Positions 20,462 through 30,659 of a stretch of DNA of 64,000 nucleotides are shown here, piece by piece. The notes beneath the pieces are model-generated. The model made no database searches and was not told the DNA's origin. It saw nothing but the letters and a program-made list of their open reading frames with translations. The stretch is taken from assembly GCA_963576725.1 (NCBI GenBank), contig OY755238.1, positions 25,767,334 to 25,831,333 of the forward strand. Direction: 5' to 3'. Within the stretch, counting starts at the first letter, position 1. Each line of letters starts with the position of its first letter. Origin of the DNA: Azorinus chamasolen (taxonomy: Eukaryota > Mollusca > Bivalvia > Cardiida > Solecurtidae). The translations under genes were made by a program, and so were the position numbers.

Positions 20462-20543
20462 CAAACAAAGCAGATCCTAGTCTGGTCTGTTTCTACTCTG
20501 TTTGCAAGGGTGTGAAAAAGATTTTTTACGAGGGAAAGTGTTC
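20462..20543. mobile_element. Family A core fragment
   Basis: CAAACAAAGCAGATCCTAGT, CTACTCTGTTTGCAAGGGTG, ACGAGGGAAAGTGTTCA; apex deleted. Confidence 0.6.
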
Positions 20544-20689
20544 ATCACATTTGTTTCGGGGCCTGTAACTGTACCATGTTGTACCAACATGCGGTGAGCT
20601 GTTGTAGTGACAGGCGACATCGTAGACTTACGCCTTAAATCTTTATCAAAATAAGATGGCAACTCAATTATGGACTACAAACAAATCGA

Positions 20690-20862
20690 TCAAGCTTTGA
20701 GGAACAATTGACAAAGGTCCGTGTCACACACTTTTGAGAAACTATTGATAAAGTGTCAAACAGCTTGGATCGAGATGAGACGCCGAGTCACTCGGCGTCT
20801 CATCAGGATCCAAGCTATTTGCAAATTTGACTTACGTCGGGGATAATACGATAAGGGTGGAT
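20690..20862. mobile_element. Family E element
   Basis: TTTTGAGAAACTATTGATAA, core CAAACAGCTTGGATCGAGAT with apex GCCGAGTCACTCGGC. The right flank GCAAATTTGACTTACGTCGG and ACGATAAGGG match the family. Confidence 0.75.
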
Positions 20863-20875
20863 GTAGTGACATGAT

Positions 20876-21080
20876 TTAACCAAAAATAATTTTTGTCTGT
20901 TACGATTATTGTCTGCTTTCGGTTTCAAAGTAAAGTATTCTTCAATTTCTTTTCAAAATCATAATGGGAGTATCAAACTGTTTGGATCTAGATTACACGT
21001 CGAGTTACTCGGCGTCTCATCTGGATACAAATTGCTTGCAGAAGTAAGCATGAGTTCACCTATGGCGGTGAAATAGTTAA
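20876..21080. mobile_element. Family C MITE
   Basis: TTAACCAAAAATAATTTTTG to TGGCGGTGAAATAGTTAA; core TCGAGTTACTCGGCGTC. Confidence 0.75.
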
Positions 21081-21229
21081 AATTCGACCAAAACAATTGG
21101 CAAGGAAATAAAGATAACAGTTGTTTCGCATAAATCCCCTATAACAGATGCCAAAAGTATTTGCAGCGGGTTTTATTTCTTCATAATATCACCATACTAA
21201 GTCCATATAGTTTTCTTGCAATTTGCTCA

Positions 21230-21363
21230 TAACTCTTTCGCTTCCAGGTACTATCGTCTACAACTGTTTCCAAACGTTTCTTCCTCTCTGATAAACATGC
21301 GTCATCTGAATCATCATTGTTTGCATAAATAATCACGGTCTCTCTTGGCAGCTAAAGAGTTAA
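21230..21363. mobile_element. Family C MITE, decayed
   Basis: AACTCTTTCGCTTCCAGGTA, later TTGGCAGCTAAAGAGTTAA; the hairpin core is mostly lost. Confidence 0.6.
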
Positions 21364-21507
21364 TCATTGTTTAGTAGTAAGGTACAATGTATATTGACTC
21401 ATTACTGAGAACGGGAATACAAAATGGGCCAGTATAAAACATCATTTAGTCATTAGTACAAACACAAGAAGCTGCATTAAGTCACATAGCCCAATGGTCA
21501 GTTAAAT

Positions 21508-21595
21508 GACGTTTGCAAACAGTGTAGACCAAGATTACATGGTTCCTAGGAGAGTCCTCTAATCACGGTCTGCATCGTCATTTAAAATCATTTAT
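21508..21595. mobile_element. Family A/A2 core
   Basis: GCAAACAGTGTAGACCAAGA, apex GGTTCCTAGGAGAGTCC, ATCACGGTCTGCATCG. Confidence 0.6.
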
Positions 21596-21605
21596 CAAAT
21601 TCATA

Positions 21606-21799
21606 TACTGTAGAACGTCTTCAAAAACATGTCTAATTACGGGTCTCTATGGCAGGTGGTAGCTTAATGCATGTCTAAGGTAATGCAACAAGGCATTTCA
21701 GAGCTTTCTGCATTACTTTTGTCCTGACTTAAGCACGCACATGTTTTATGACTCATGTTTTCAATAAATAAATGGCCGCTTGAGACATGCTGTACTGTA
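21606..21799. mobile_element. Family T4 MITE
   Basis: TACTGTAGAACGTCTTCAAA to TTGAGACATGCTGTACTGTA; interior TCTGCATTACTTTTGTCCTG. Left arm eroded. Confidence 0.75.
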
Positions 21800-21881
21800 T
21801 CCCAAACTGAATTGACTCTACCATTCATTCAAAGGTTTATGTCAAAGGCTACTGATGAAATGACATAAAATAAAAACTCGA

Positions 21882-22195
21882 TACAGTTGAACTTCGATAG
21901 CTCGAACTCGGATCATTCGAATTTCGGATAACTCGAACTAAAAAAATCGGTCCTTCCAAAATTTACCACAAAGAATTGTTCTAAAATATATCACTACACA
22001 TATCTAGAAACACACATGACAACTTAATGCGGGTATAATAGAATGCCGAAAGCTCCTACAGGGGCTTTAAACTTTACTTTAGACCTGCATTATGCTGCAA
22101 ACTTGAGATTGTGGTCAGATTTTAAATTGGATATATGTTATCTCGAACTAATTTGTATGTTCCCTAGAAATTCGATATATCGAAGTTCAATTATA
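21882..22195. mobile_element. Family T5 TA foldback element
   Basis: Family reference. Inverted ends CAGTTGAACTTCGATAGCTC and CGATATATCGAAGTTCAATTATA region. Subterminal TCGAA repeats. Interior holds the T-type core (GAAAGCTCCTACAGGGGCTT). Confidence 0.78.
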
Positions 22196-22224
22196 ATTCG
22201 AAAGTTTAGTAATGAAGAATTGAT

Positions 22225-22395
22225 GCCTATTTATGCAGATGGCTGCTTAATGCAGGGCAAAAGCCATGCAGAAAGTTCCTAGAGGAGCGTTCTGCTTGAC
22301 TTTCACCATGCATTAAGCTCCCATCTGTCTAAAGACCGACCATAATACTTGTTTTAGTGTTAAAGCTATAGGGGTTTAGAATATACAGGACAATA
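22225..22395. mobile_element. T3-type core without clear ends
   Basis: GGCTGCTTAATGCAGGGCAA, apex AAAGTTCCTAGAGGAGCGTT, TTCACCATGCATTAAGC. Confidence 0.65.
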
Positions 22396-22451
22396 GTACA
22401 TGTACAGTAAATTTTCACCAATGTGACTACAAAATTTATTGATATAGAAGG

Positions 22452-22723
22452 CTGTACAAGCAGGGGCCATGTTCACTATTCACAAACATTCTGAGTCTAA
22501 ATGTGAGACCCAGGCTTAGAAACTGAATCTAAATAATGTTGTAATTTTGTAAAATATATTTATGAAAATTTGATACACCTATTATTGCGAACAAATAACT
22601 TCCTTTATAATTTTTATACAAATATGTTACGAATATGTGAAACTTACAGCACCATTTTACTTTGCAGATTTTGAGCCAGAGTCTCCGATTTTGACTGAAA
22701 TGTTAGTGAATATGAACCTATGG
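22452..22723. mobile_element. Candidate MITE with ~27-bp inverted ends
   Basis: GTTCACTATTCACAAACATT near 22460 is matched in reverse by AATGTTAGTGAATATGAAC near 22698. GGCCATG at the left end recalls family P ends. Single copy in window; the inverted repeat is imperfect. Confidence 0.4.
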
Positions 22724-22949
22724 TTGGTTAATGCAGGGCGAAACTTTAATTAAACTCCCATCTGTTTTAAAAAATATACAATTTTGTATGTCAATTTGGG
22801 TTTGAGGAAAGCTTCGAAAATAATATATACATGTAAGTTTTCCCGGGTTAGAACTCATTCAGTGCTGGGTATTTCATTAGAATGTGTGTGAAAGAAATAT
22901 CTTTTACCCGTATATATGTACTGGTATAAAAAAGTAATACTTTGTTTGT

Positions 22950-23135
22950 TTAACCTCTTGAAAAACTGGTGTATGTTTCGTTAAACTGCGATCTGTAACA
23001 ATTTAGTTGTTATTCGATTAAACGCTTGAGAAACTATTAGCCGAGTTTCGAACAGTTTGGATCCTGATAAGACGCCTAGTTATTCCATTCTGTTTCCAGG
23101 TTCAGTCATGTCGCGATTATCAGACGAAGGGTTAA
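22950..23135. mobile_element. Family E element
   Basis: TTAACCTCTTGAAAAACTGG to CAGACGAAGGGTTAA; contains CTTGAGAAACTATTAGCCGA and CAGTTTGGATCCTGATAAGA. Right hairpin arm lost. Confidence 0.65.
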
Positions 23136-23374
23136 CCCTTTCCCTCATATAAACGTGTTTTTACGCATTTGCAAACAGAGCAGACCCAGATCAGACGGCT
23201 CCTAGAGGAGCCGTCTGATCAGGGTCTGCTCTGTTTGCTAATTTGATAGATCTGTTTCTGTACTTTCTAAAATGTCTAAAATGTTACACCTTTCATATTT
23301 CTTTATAACTACATGTATATGTTAATGAATATGCAGTAGGTGTTGGCCTAAATACAGAACAGGGAAAGGGTTAA
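23132..23374. mobile_element. Family A MITE, best full-length copy
   Basis: Family reference, 243 bp, TTAA at both ends. TTAACCCTTTCCCTCATATA to ACAGGGAAAGGGTTAA. The ~35-bp arms TTGCAAACAGAGCAGACCC.GATCAGACGG meet at apex GGCTCCTAGAGGAGCC almost without mismatch. An asymmetric ~115-bp tail (GTTAATGAATATGCAGTAGG) separates hairpin and right end. piggyBac-type mobilisation is inferred from TTAA and CCC. Confidence 0.92.
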
Positions 23375-23684
23375 GCATTTCCCTGTCCTATGTTTAGTTA
23401 AGAATTTCCCTGTCCTATGTTTTGTTAAGCATTTCCCTGTCCTATGTTTGGTTCACCATTTCCCAGTTCTATGTTTATTCCAAATTCCGATACCTACTGA
23501 ACATTAATGGACAAAATTGTTTCAATGAAATATGGAAGGTGGAAAAGTGTAGTCATTTTAGAAAGTAAAGAACAAATCTTTCAGTTTCCACTTGCAAACA
23601 GAGCAAACCCAGGTCGGACGTCTGATCTTGGTCTACTCTATTTGCAAATGTGTGAAAACGCGTTTATCTGAAGGATATGGTTAA
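23371..23684. mobile_element. Family A MITE (reverse) with four tandem terminal segments
   Basis: A 27-bp unit, TTAAGCATTTCCCTGTCCTA plus TGTTTAG, recurs at 23371, 23398, 23425 and (as TTCACC) 23452, before the normal interior. Right end TTTATCTGAAGGATATGGTTAA region. Apex shortened (GGTCGGACGTCTGATC). Confidence 0.82.
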
Positions 23685-23909
23685 ATAATAAATAGTGTCA
23701 ATGATTGCACACTGATTTCAGCAAATCAGGCTATTTGAACTAAAGGTAAACCGCCATCACGAACACACAAGTTTCCTAGAATTTGCAACATTTGGTCAAC
23801 ATTCAAACCAAATATAATGTATTACGGAGGTCAACTCCTAATTTGAACGTGACCCATGTTCTATTTATAGAAGTGGTTTTTATTTTACAAGTACAAACCT
23901 TGCTAAATT

Positions 23910-24120
23910 TGTTTCATTTATTTTAGAAATAAAAGACATAGATAAATAGAATGAACATTTACTAGAGAAAAGAAAACTGTTAGAAATGTGTAGTTTTTAA
24001 ACCATTGTGACAAATAGAGCATTTGCTCCTATGGAGCAAATGCTCTATTTATCACAATTATTTAAAAAAGACTTTTACAGAGGCGTCAAAAGTCGCCAGT
24101 ATGAGGGAGGGAATGAGTTA
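23910..24120. mobile_element. Family B MITE
   Basis: Stem CCATTGTGACAAATAGAGCA, apex TTTGCTCCTATGGAGCAAAT, right end GGGAGGGAATGAGTTAT. Left end eroded. Confidence 0.8.
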
Positions 24121-24302
24121 TGGACTCAGCTCTGTTTGTGATTGTTGTGTATAATCATGTTGTATTATGGGCCGGTGGCCTTTATTTACAAATAAAATAT
24201 CGTGTATACATATGCACTACATATATTGTAAGGATATTAACGAAGGGAATCATACGGAAGTCATGAGGTCTCATTTATTGTTAATACTAGCGATATGCCG
24301 AT

Positions 24303-24738
24303 GAACACATTCCCACTTAGACTATTTTAGACCAAACCTCTTTGAATTAATCTATCGAAAAGGAGCATTAACTATAGAAAAAAGAAATTTAGAATTGTAA
24401 AGTTTTTAAACCATTGTGATAAATAGGACATCTGCTCCATAGGAGCACGTGCTCTTTCTATCACAATGGTTTAACCCTTTCGCTGCCAAACCCTGTCGTC
24501 TGCTAACTGTCGTCTGCTATAAATTTTCATTTTTTTTATTTTCTTCATTTTTTGTTTCAAAAACATAGTAACAGTAACAAACAGTTTGGATCCTGATGAG
24601 ACGCCGAGTTACTCGGCGTCTCATCCGGATCCAGATTGTTTGCATAGGTAATCACAGATCCGGCATTGACAGCGAAAGGGTTAAAAAAAATGAGTTTTAC
24701 AGAGGTGCAAAAAGGTGTCAATAGGAGAGAATGGGTTA
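24303..24738. mobile_element. Family B MITE interrupted by family C
   Basis: ACACATTCCCACTTAGACTA to GAGAATGGGTTAC. Family C sits in its right arm after CACAATGG and the B sequence resumes as AAAAATGAGTTTTACAGAGG. Confidence 0.85.
24471..24684. mobile_element. Family C MITE, best copy, nested in B
   Basis: Family reference, 214 bp. TTAACCCTTTCGCTGCCAAA to TTGACAGCGAAAGGGTTAA. Arms AACAGTTTGGATCCTGATGA, apex GCCGAGTTACTCGGC, nearly perfect. Confidence 0.9.
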
Positions 24739-25474
24739 CTCGCAGTACTCAATGATCACGTCGTGAATGTCGACGAAGGACAGGCGATTTATACATAACC
24801 TTATGGTGACCGTACAGTTAAGCAAACAATACAGACCACACAAGGCCAAACCTCTGATTGGGGGTTTAAACATTGTTTGTCACATTTTTTGACTGACAAG
24901 AATCATTTTGTTATCTAAGAATTAAATGAAAAAGTAGTAAACTCAAGCAAGCAAAGCCACATACAAGACGCAACGACCACCAAAGCAGAGTTTACCTTTA
25001 TAAAATGCCATGTTTAAGACAAAGGGACCGGATTGGATATACATTGTACATTGATCGTAAACCTACAGCCTTTACACAAACCCAAATAAGTTCACCATAT
25101 TATAATCTAATCGTGATTATAAATCGATGTCATCGTGATCGTGACTGTGTAGATGATCGATAATTGTTTTGAATCTGATTCCAAACACTAGTTACTACTT
25201 ATTACTTCTAATTTATTAATACTTATTTATCATTAATAATTTGCTATCAATAGAGTAAAGTAACGGACTGTAAACGATAATAGACTTAACATGGTGGCAA
25301 CTTTAACAATTAACACGTAAACATTACATGAACGTGAGTGAGTCCGAATTTCAGTAAAATCCGATCATTCCATTTTTTAGGAGGCCAAGTTTAGTTATGT
25401 GCTTTTCATGAACATTCAAGTCTAAAATGATAACGGTATGAATACAACACAGGTTATTGTAAACAAAGAAATGT
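24739..25474. other. Nothing recognised
   Basis: About 735 bp of AT-rich sequence without a visible hairpin, tandem repeat or coding frame; one of the few MITE-free stretches. Confidence 0.5.
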
Positions 25475-25723
25475 TTAACTCTTTTGGTGCCAATGTCGCC
25501 TGTTGGCACCATTGAAAACAGTGCAGTCCCAGGTCAAATGCCGCCTTTTCAAGGCGGCATCTGACCTGGGACTTCACTGTTTTCTGAATTATTTAGCCCA
25601 AGCATACAGGTTTTTAAAAACAAATATTTTACTAATATCCCTTTATTATTTAGTTTAGAATTATATTTAATATGAAATTATTATTGCAGACGACACTTTC
25701 AAATTTGGCGCCACAAGAGTTAA
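25475..25723. mobile_element. Single-copy TTAA foldback element (separate family)
   Basis: TTAACTCTTTTGGTGCCAAT to TGGCGCCACAAGAGTTAA. Arms AAACAGTGCAGTCCCAGGTC and apex GCCGCCTTTTCAAGGCGGC are strongly paired. The ends differ from A-E but have the same layout: hairpin near one end, long tail. Confidence 0.85.
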
Positions 25724-25877
25724 AGCATGACAGAAACTGCAGTAACATATCTAAGCTATTTCGTGAGCAAACAGAGCAGACTCTGATCAGACGGTCCCTA
25801 CAGGAGCCATCTTATCTGGGTCTACTCTGTTTGCAAAGGTGGTGTAAAAATGCGTATCTATGGAGTAAAGAGTTTAG
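25723..25877. mobile_element. Family A MITE
   Basis: GAGCAAACAGAGCAGACTCT, apex CGGTCCCTACAGGAGCCATC, ATGGAGTAAAGAGTTTAG at right. Confidence 0.7.
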
Positions 25878-25968
25878 AACAATATAAACAGAAAGAGCAA
25901 ACTGGTCCAAGTCAGCACTGTTTGCTTCACACACACTATTTTCCAAAGGGCTACACTAACAAAATGAG

Positions 25969-26177
25969 TACAGTAAAACCCCGCTAATGCGACCACCTAA
26001 AAGAGGTATAATTCTAGGTTGTAGAGGCAGGTGGTAGCTTAATGCAGGACAAAAGTAATGCAGAAAGCTCCTAGAGGAGCTTTCTGCATTACTTTTGTCC
26101 TGCATTAAGCAACCATCTGCTTATAAAGACAGATATGTTTATTCATTAAGTGGTCGCATTAGAGGGGTTCTACTGTA
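25969..26177. mobile_element. Family T1 MITE, best copy
   Basis: Family reference, 209 bp. TACAGTAAAACCCCGCTAAT to AGAGGGGTTCTACTGTA. Inner arms of about 65 bp (CAGGTGGTAGCTTAATGCAG to apex AAAGCTCCTAGAGGAGCTTT) pair almost perfectly. CAGTA ends with TA fit Tc1/mariner-pogo type (inference). Confidence 0.92.
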
Positions 26178-26455
26178 TTTCCAGAAGCATCCTTCTATAT
26201 GAAATAATACGTACGTGGCAAGCCCAAGTAGAAAATAGGGCTTAACCTTAACCCTTTCGGCCTGAGTTAAGCTACTATTAGACATATTTCTGTGATCACA
26301 ACAGATGGGTTTTATTTGCTCTGTGTCTACACTGATTACATGACCGCAAAGAAATATTGCCGCGTTCCACGTGTTTTAGTTAAGAATGTATTTGTCCGTC
26401 ACAACTATGTGGATTCTCGTATATCAGAGGTGATGCGTGTTCGCCATTTGTAAAC

Positions 26456-26633
26456 TATAGAACCTGGCTTTTAAGCGGCCATCACAAAGAGGTCTGATGA
26501 TGTTATGTAAGGCAGGTGGTAGCTTAATACAGAAGACTTCTTTCTGCATTAATTGGACCTGCATTAAGCAAGCACCTGCTTTTTAAGACTCCTATTATCA
26601 GTCAACGAATAACCGCATAAGAGATGTACTGTA
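26456..26633. mobile_element. Family T4 MITE with deleted apex
   Basis: TATAGAACCTGGCTTTTAAG to AAGAGATGTACTGTA. The stem GGCAGGTGGTAGCTTAATAC is followed directly by AGAAGACTTCTTTCTGC. Confidence 0.75.
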
Positions 26634-26786
26634 CATATGTTATTGAGTTGTGATTTATGATACATCGTATCTCGTTAACACGCGAAACTGGACCAGTCCC
26701 TCGGGTCACGGGTTTATAATGATTTCCGGGTTTGCGGAGAACAAAACAAACTACACAAAATGATAATGATAAACCCCATCATTCGT

Positions 26787-27008
26787 TTAACCCTTTCCCT
26801 CATATAAACGTGTTTTCACGCATTTGCAAACAGAGTAGACCCAGATCAGGGTCTGCTCTGTTTGCTAATAGAATTTGATAGATATGTTTCTTTACTTTCT
26901 AAAATGTCTACAATGTTCCACCTTCAGTATTTCGTTATACCTATTTTGTTAATGAATATTCAGTAGGTATTGAAATTTGGTCTAAATATAGAACAGGGAA
27001 AGTGTTAA
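26787..27008. mobile_element. Family A MITE lacking the apex
   Basis: TTAACCCTTTCCCTCATATA to GAACAGGGAAAGTGTTAA. Arms join as GACCCAGATCAGGGTC; the CGGCTCC/GGAGCCG part is gone while outer sequence is intact. Confidence 0.9.
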
Positions 27009-27026
27009 ACGGAACCTTGCGTAGTG

Positions 27027-27484
27027 TTAACCTTTACCCCGCTGTTAAAAAATAATTTCTGCTCGAGTTTGACTACATAAAATTAGAACAAACGTTTGAG
27101 GAATATTGATAAAATTTCTGAAAGTAGGAGATCCTTCGAAAGCAAAACCAGCAATGAGAACGGAGAAAATTGCAGACTCGGTTGAATGAGTCGTTCGATG
27201 GCAGTTATTTAAAGTGCAACACTACTCACCCCCATAGCACCGACTTTTAAAAGCGGTATTCAATTTTCATAACTCTAAGCATTGACATATTTATGATCTT
27301 AGGGGACCAGAAAATATAACAACACAAAATGAAGTACGGGGCGACTGTCGGGATACAATACGAGAAATAATTGACCAAGTCTCAAACATTATGAATCCTG
27401 GGAGACACCCATTTACTCGATGTCTTATCTGGATCCAAATTATCTGCAAGAAATTCATATCACGGTTAGCCAGAAAAGGGAAAA
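27027..27484. mobile_element. Family E element containing the ~200-bp repeat
   Basis: TTAACCTTTACCCCGCTGTT at left; CAAACATTATGAATCCTGGG and TGTCTTATCTGGATCCAAAT give the worn hairpin; right end CCAGAAAAGGGAAA. The unclassified repeat occupies 27117-27338. Confidence 0.65.
27117..27338. repeat. Unclassified ~200-bp dispersed repeat (copy 2)
   Basis: Same ordered blocks as 4168-4371, with an extra TATTCAATTTTCATAACTC stretch. It lies between the left flank and core of a family E copy. Confidence 0.7.
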
Positions 27485-27615
27485 GAAATAACACAGAATA
27501 AATCTGTGTTGGTTACAAATCAAGACTCTTGTGATTATTTTTTTCATTTCAGATTTCTGGTTTGGCCACCGACGTCACGATTCGGGTTGCAATGCGACTA
27601 AAGTCGACGTTCTAA

Positions 27616-27858
27616 CCCATAGTCTGCCAGTCACAACTATTGTTGCATTTGCAAACAGTGAAGACCCAGATGAGAGAGCTCCTACAGGAGCTCTCTCATC
27701 TGGGTCTGCACTGTTTGCCATGGATAATCCATGCCTGCATGCTCTATGATTTGGCTTAGGAAAATCATTTCAACATATCCTGTATATTTTTGTAAAGATC
27801 TACCTAATTAATATTCAAAGACGGCAGAGTAATAAAAATATGTGGCAGGCTAAGGGTT
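27616..27858. mobile_element. Single-copy A-related foldback element
   Basis: Ends CTAACCCATAGTCTGCC and GGCAGGCTAAGGGTTGA. Perfect-looking arms CAAACAGTGAAGACCCAGAT and apex GAGCTCCTACAGGAGCTC. Tail and hairpin layout as in A but different ends. Confidence 0.75.
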
Positions 27859-27896
27859 GAAATAGTTTCTTCAAAATAAAATTGAATCAACATCTT

Positions 27897-28146
27897 TTAA
27901 CCCTTCGCTTGCTGAATTTTAAAACACATTTCTCCTTCTTTACCCATGCCCTCTTGTATAATTACATAGATTTTCACTGTGTATAAGTATTTCGCAGTGC
28001 AATCACTGCTGTGGAGTATATTGGTTGCACAATAAACCTGTAAATAGTGCAGACCCCGATGAGACAGCTCCAGCAGGAGCTGTCTCATCTGGGTCTTCAC
28101 TATTTATAGGTAGGTATATTGACGTGAATAGCAAGCGAAGGGTTAA
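27897..28146. mobile_element. Family D MITE, full length
   Basis: 250 bp, TTAACCCTTCGCTTGCTGAA to TAGCAAGCGAAGGGTTAA; apex CAGCTCCAGCAGGAGCTG. Its right TTAA also begins the next element. Confidence 0.92.
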
Positions 28147-28512
28147 CCCTTACACGACTGCGACGTTATAATTTCAATTCAATTCATCTTTATTAGCAAA
28201 TCGGCAAAATATATTGCCTTTGGCCATTTAAAAAATACAAAGATACACATGGGTATGGTCAATGCATGCAATACAATAATACATTACAGATACATGTAGT
28301 GTAAGCAATGTCTGCTTCAATTAGGATCTGTTCAATTTGGACTACTTCTAATTCGATCGAGCTTTTGAGGTAATGTTGACCAACGATTGTGACAGAACAT
28401 TTTGAGAATGATTGGCAGAGTGTCAGACAGCTAGGATCCTGATCATGGGATCCTGAGTTACCCAGCGTGTTATCGGGATCCAGTCTCATTGCAAACAAAG
28501 TACTGATGTCGC
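28143..28512. mobile_element. Family E element carrying a LINE tail
   Basis: TTAACCCTTACACGACTGCG, later TTCGATCGAGCTTTTGAGG, core CAGCTAGGATCCTGATCATG with damaged apex, then GATCCAGTCTCATTGCAAAC. Confidence 0.65.
28171..28262 (-). mobile_element. Possible LINE 3' tail
   Basis: Read on the minus strand: AATGGCCAAAGGCAATATAT, then TTTGCTAATAAAGATGAATT and GAATTGAA. An AATAAAGATGAATTGAA tail is what I expect of CR1/L2-like LINEs in molluscs. Too short to classify. Confidence 0.5.
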
Positions 28513-28856
28513 TCATATAGGAGCTTTCTGCATTACTTTTGCCCTGTATTAACCCTTCGCTTGCTATTCACGTCACTATACCTACCTGTAAATAGTGAAG
28601 ACCCAGATGAGACAGCTCCTGCAGGAGCTGTTTCATCAGGGTCTGCACTATTTATAAGTTGATTGTGCAACCAGTGCACTACACAGCAGTGATTGCACAG
28701 TGAAATACTTGTATACAGTGAAGATATATGTAACTATAATGTAACAGGACATGGGTAAAGAAGGAGAAATGTATTTTAAAATTCAGCAAGAGAAGGGTTA
28801 AGCAACCACCTGGTTTTTAAAACTCCTATGTTCAATAAAGTAATGGTTCTACTGTA
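28511..28856. mobile_element. Family T4 fragment interrupted by family D
   Basis: TATAGGAGCTTTCTGCATTA, TTTGCCCTGTATTAA | family D | TTAAGCAACCACCTGG, ending GGTTCTACTGTA. The D element used the TTAA of the T-core motif CCTGCATTAAGC. Confidence 0.82.
28549..28801. mobile_element. Family D MITE nested in T4, reverse orientation
   Basis: TTAACCCTTCGCTTGCTATT to AGCAAGAGAAGGGTTAA; apex CAGCTCCTGCAGGAGCTG with long arms. Confidence 0.92.
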
Positions 28857-28984
28857 AGGGCTAGTAACTTTTGCGTTTACATTGCATACTTCTTTTTCTG
28901 TGCAATTTTATGGCAAATTGTGGCATGAAATGTGTTGCAGTTGTCATGCTGATGTTGTAATTTACAGTTGAATAGAAACACATA

Positions 28985-29345
28985 ATTTTATTTTTTAATT
29001 ATCATCTCAATTATCACCCATGTTTCCAAGGGGGGGGGGGGGGGTTCGTCCATCCGCCTGTCTGTCCACCCGTTCGTCGGCAATTGCTTTGAACGAAATC
29101 TCCTCTGAAACCGCATGGCAGAATGTAACCAAACTTCAGATACGCTCGTAAATGATGAAGCTCTATCAGAATTGCTAAAACAACCCGGATCCACGAAGAA
29201 CTCTGGTTGTCACGGTAACAAAAAGAAAAATCTTAAGAAATATTCTCCAAACTCAGCTGCCATATTTGAATGATACTTGACAGAAGTAGTCCTCTGATAA
29301 TCCTGTGCCAAAATTTCTAAAATGATGTTGATATCTAAAAAAACA
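28985..29345. repeat. G-run plus minisatellite-type element fragment
   Basis: A run of 14-15 G at 29030 then TCGTCCATCCGCCTGTCTGT and CAATTGCTTTGAACGAAATC, a composition like the heads of the other minisatellite elements. Only about one unit is present; boundaries unclear. Confidence 0.5.
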
Positions 29346-29419
29346 TAACTGCCAGGAGTGGGGCTACTTTTCCGCCAGTCTTGCAACGATTTCAGCGCTT
29401 TGATTTAAAAATTGTAGAG

Positions 29420-30180
29420 TACACTCAGTATTTATCATGACGTTGTAGTATATCGCTTGGTAAGCGATTTGAGTATATTATACAAAATTATCTCCCTTTT
29501 TACTGTTTTGTTTAATTTGATTAATTTGTTGTGTATCAAAGTTAATTCATTATTAAACTTCTTTTTGTTTATTTGGTACCTTATAAGAATTAGTACCGTG
29601 TATATATTCAAATATATGAGACGGTTGGCCATTCGAGTTAATTATTATAAATAAAAAACTGTTAATATGCTAATTAGTTGAAATCTACTTATTGTACTAG
29701 AAGCTGTGTATAAATACTGAGACTAGGACAAATAGTTATAGTCCGACCTGTAGAACACATATGATGAGGATGCTACTAGTAGTTTTAAGTCTAAAGCTAG
29801 CTTTATTTGGCTGCGACGAAAAAGTCGCAGTCACACTTTGAAGGGAATTGTTGGAAGTTCCCATGATTTAATGCGACATTAGTTTTAAATTAAATGTTTG
29901 ATAAAAAATTCAAACTGGTAATTTATTTCATTTATTTACTGTATTGTAATATAGTTTTCCTCAGCGGTCGCACATATTTTTGATGGAAATTTAAAATGAC
30001 CATGATTTACTGCGAGATAACACTCTGAAAAACGCAGCTGCAATAGTTCTCACTGTGCTCACTAATAGCCTCACTAATGCCCTATAACTGTTTGATGTGT
30101 TGTTAACATTATGCAGGTCATTTGCAGTTCATTTCCTGTCCAGCATTATGTACTCCAAATACCCTTTGCACCCGGAGCAA
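29420..30180. other. AT-rich stretch, one short hairpin
   Basis: CTGCGACGAAAAAGTCGCAG near 29811 is a small perfect hairpin. Nothing else recognised; overlapping frames in both strands reflect AT-richness. Confidence 0.45.
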
Positions 30181-30358
30181 TTAACCTTTTCAGTGCCAGA
30201 ATTTTCGTCTGCAAGAAACAGTTTCGTCTGCTTCAAGTTTTAGAATTGACGTTTGTTCAATGTCTGTACAGAGTTACTCGGCGTCTCATCGGGATCCAAA
30301 TTGTTTTGCATATGATACATGTATTACAGACCCATCTTCATGGCACTGAAGGGGTTAA
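30181..30358. mobile_element. Family C MITE, left hairpin arm lost
   Basis: TTAACCTTTTCAGTGCCAGA to TGGCACTGAAGGGGTTAA, doubled TTCGTCTGC motif, GAGTTACTCGGCGTCTCATC. Confidence 0.8.
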
Positions 30359-30394
30359 TGGTTTTTCCTTCCATATCTGTTCAAAAATAAATGT

Positions 30395-30476
30395 CAGAGT
30401 GAAAAATAGTTTGGACCCTGATGAGGGGCCAAGTTACTCGGCGTCTCATCTGGATCCAGACTGTTTGCAAAAGTTG
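30395..30476. mobile_element. Family C/E core
   Basis: AATAGTTTGGACCCTGATGA, AAGTTACTCGGCGTCTCATC, GATCCAGACTGTTTGC. Confidence 0.65.
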
Positions 30477-30659
30477 TTATAAATGCTAAAATCCAAAGCA
30501 AAAGTAACTGGAACAAAACTCAAACCTGTTCAGAGGAACAGTTGCTTATATATTCAGAAGTCAGTTGATCGTCTTTGGTCAGAACTTTGTATGTCCTTGC
30601 ATAATCTAAACTACTAAATAATAATGTCGCTCTCTGTTTTATCTCCTACCCTGCATAAA

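Noticed and set aside
27897..28100. Recurring ~67-codon frame (also at 34283, 54910, 55882) starting MKTQMRQ
   Set aside because: It recurs only because family D copies recur; it runs through the hairpin and has no independent coding sign.
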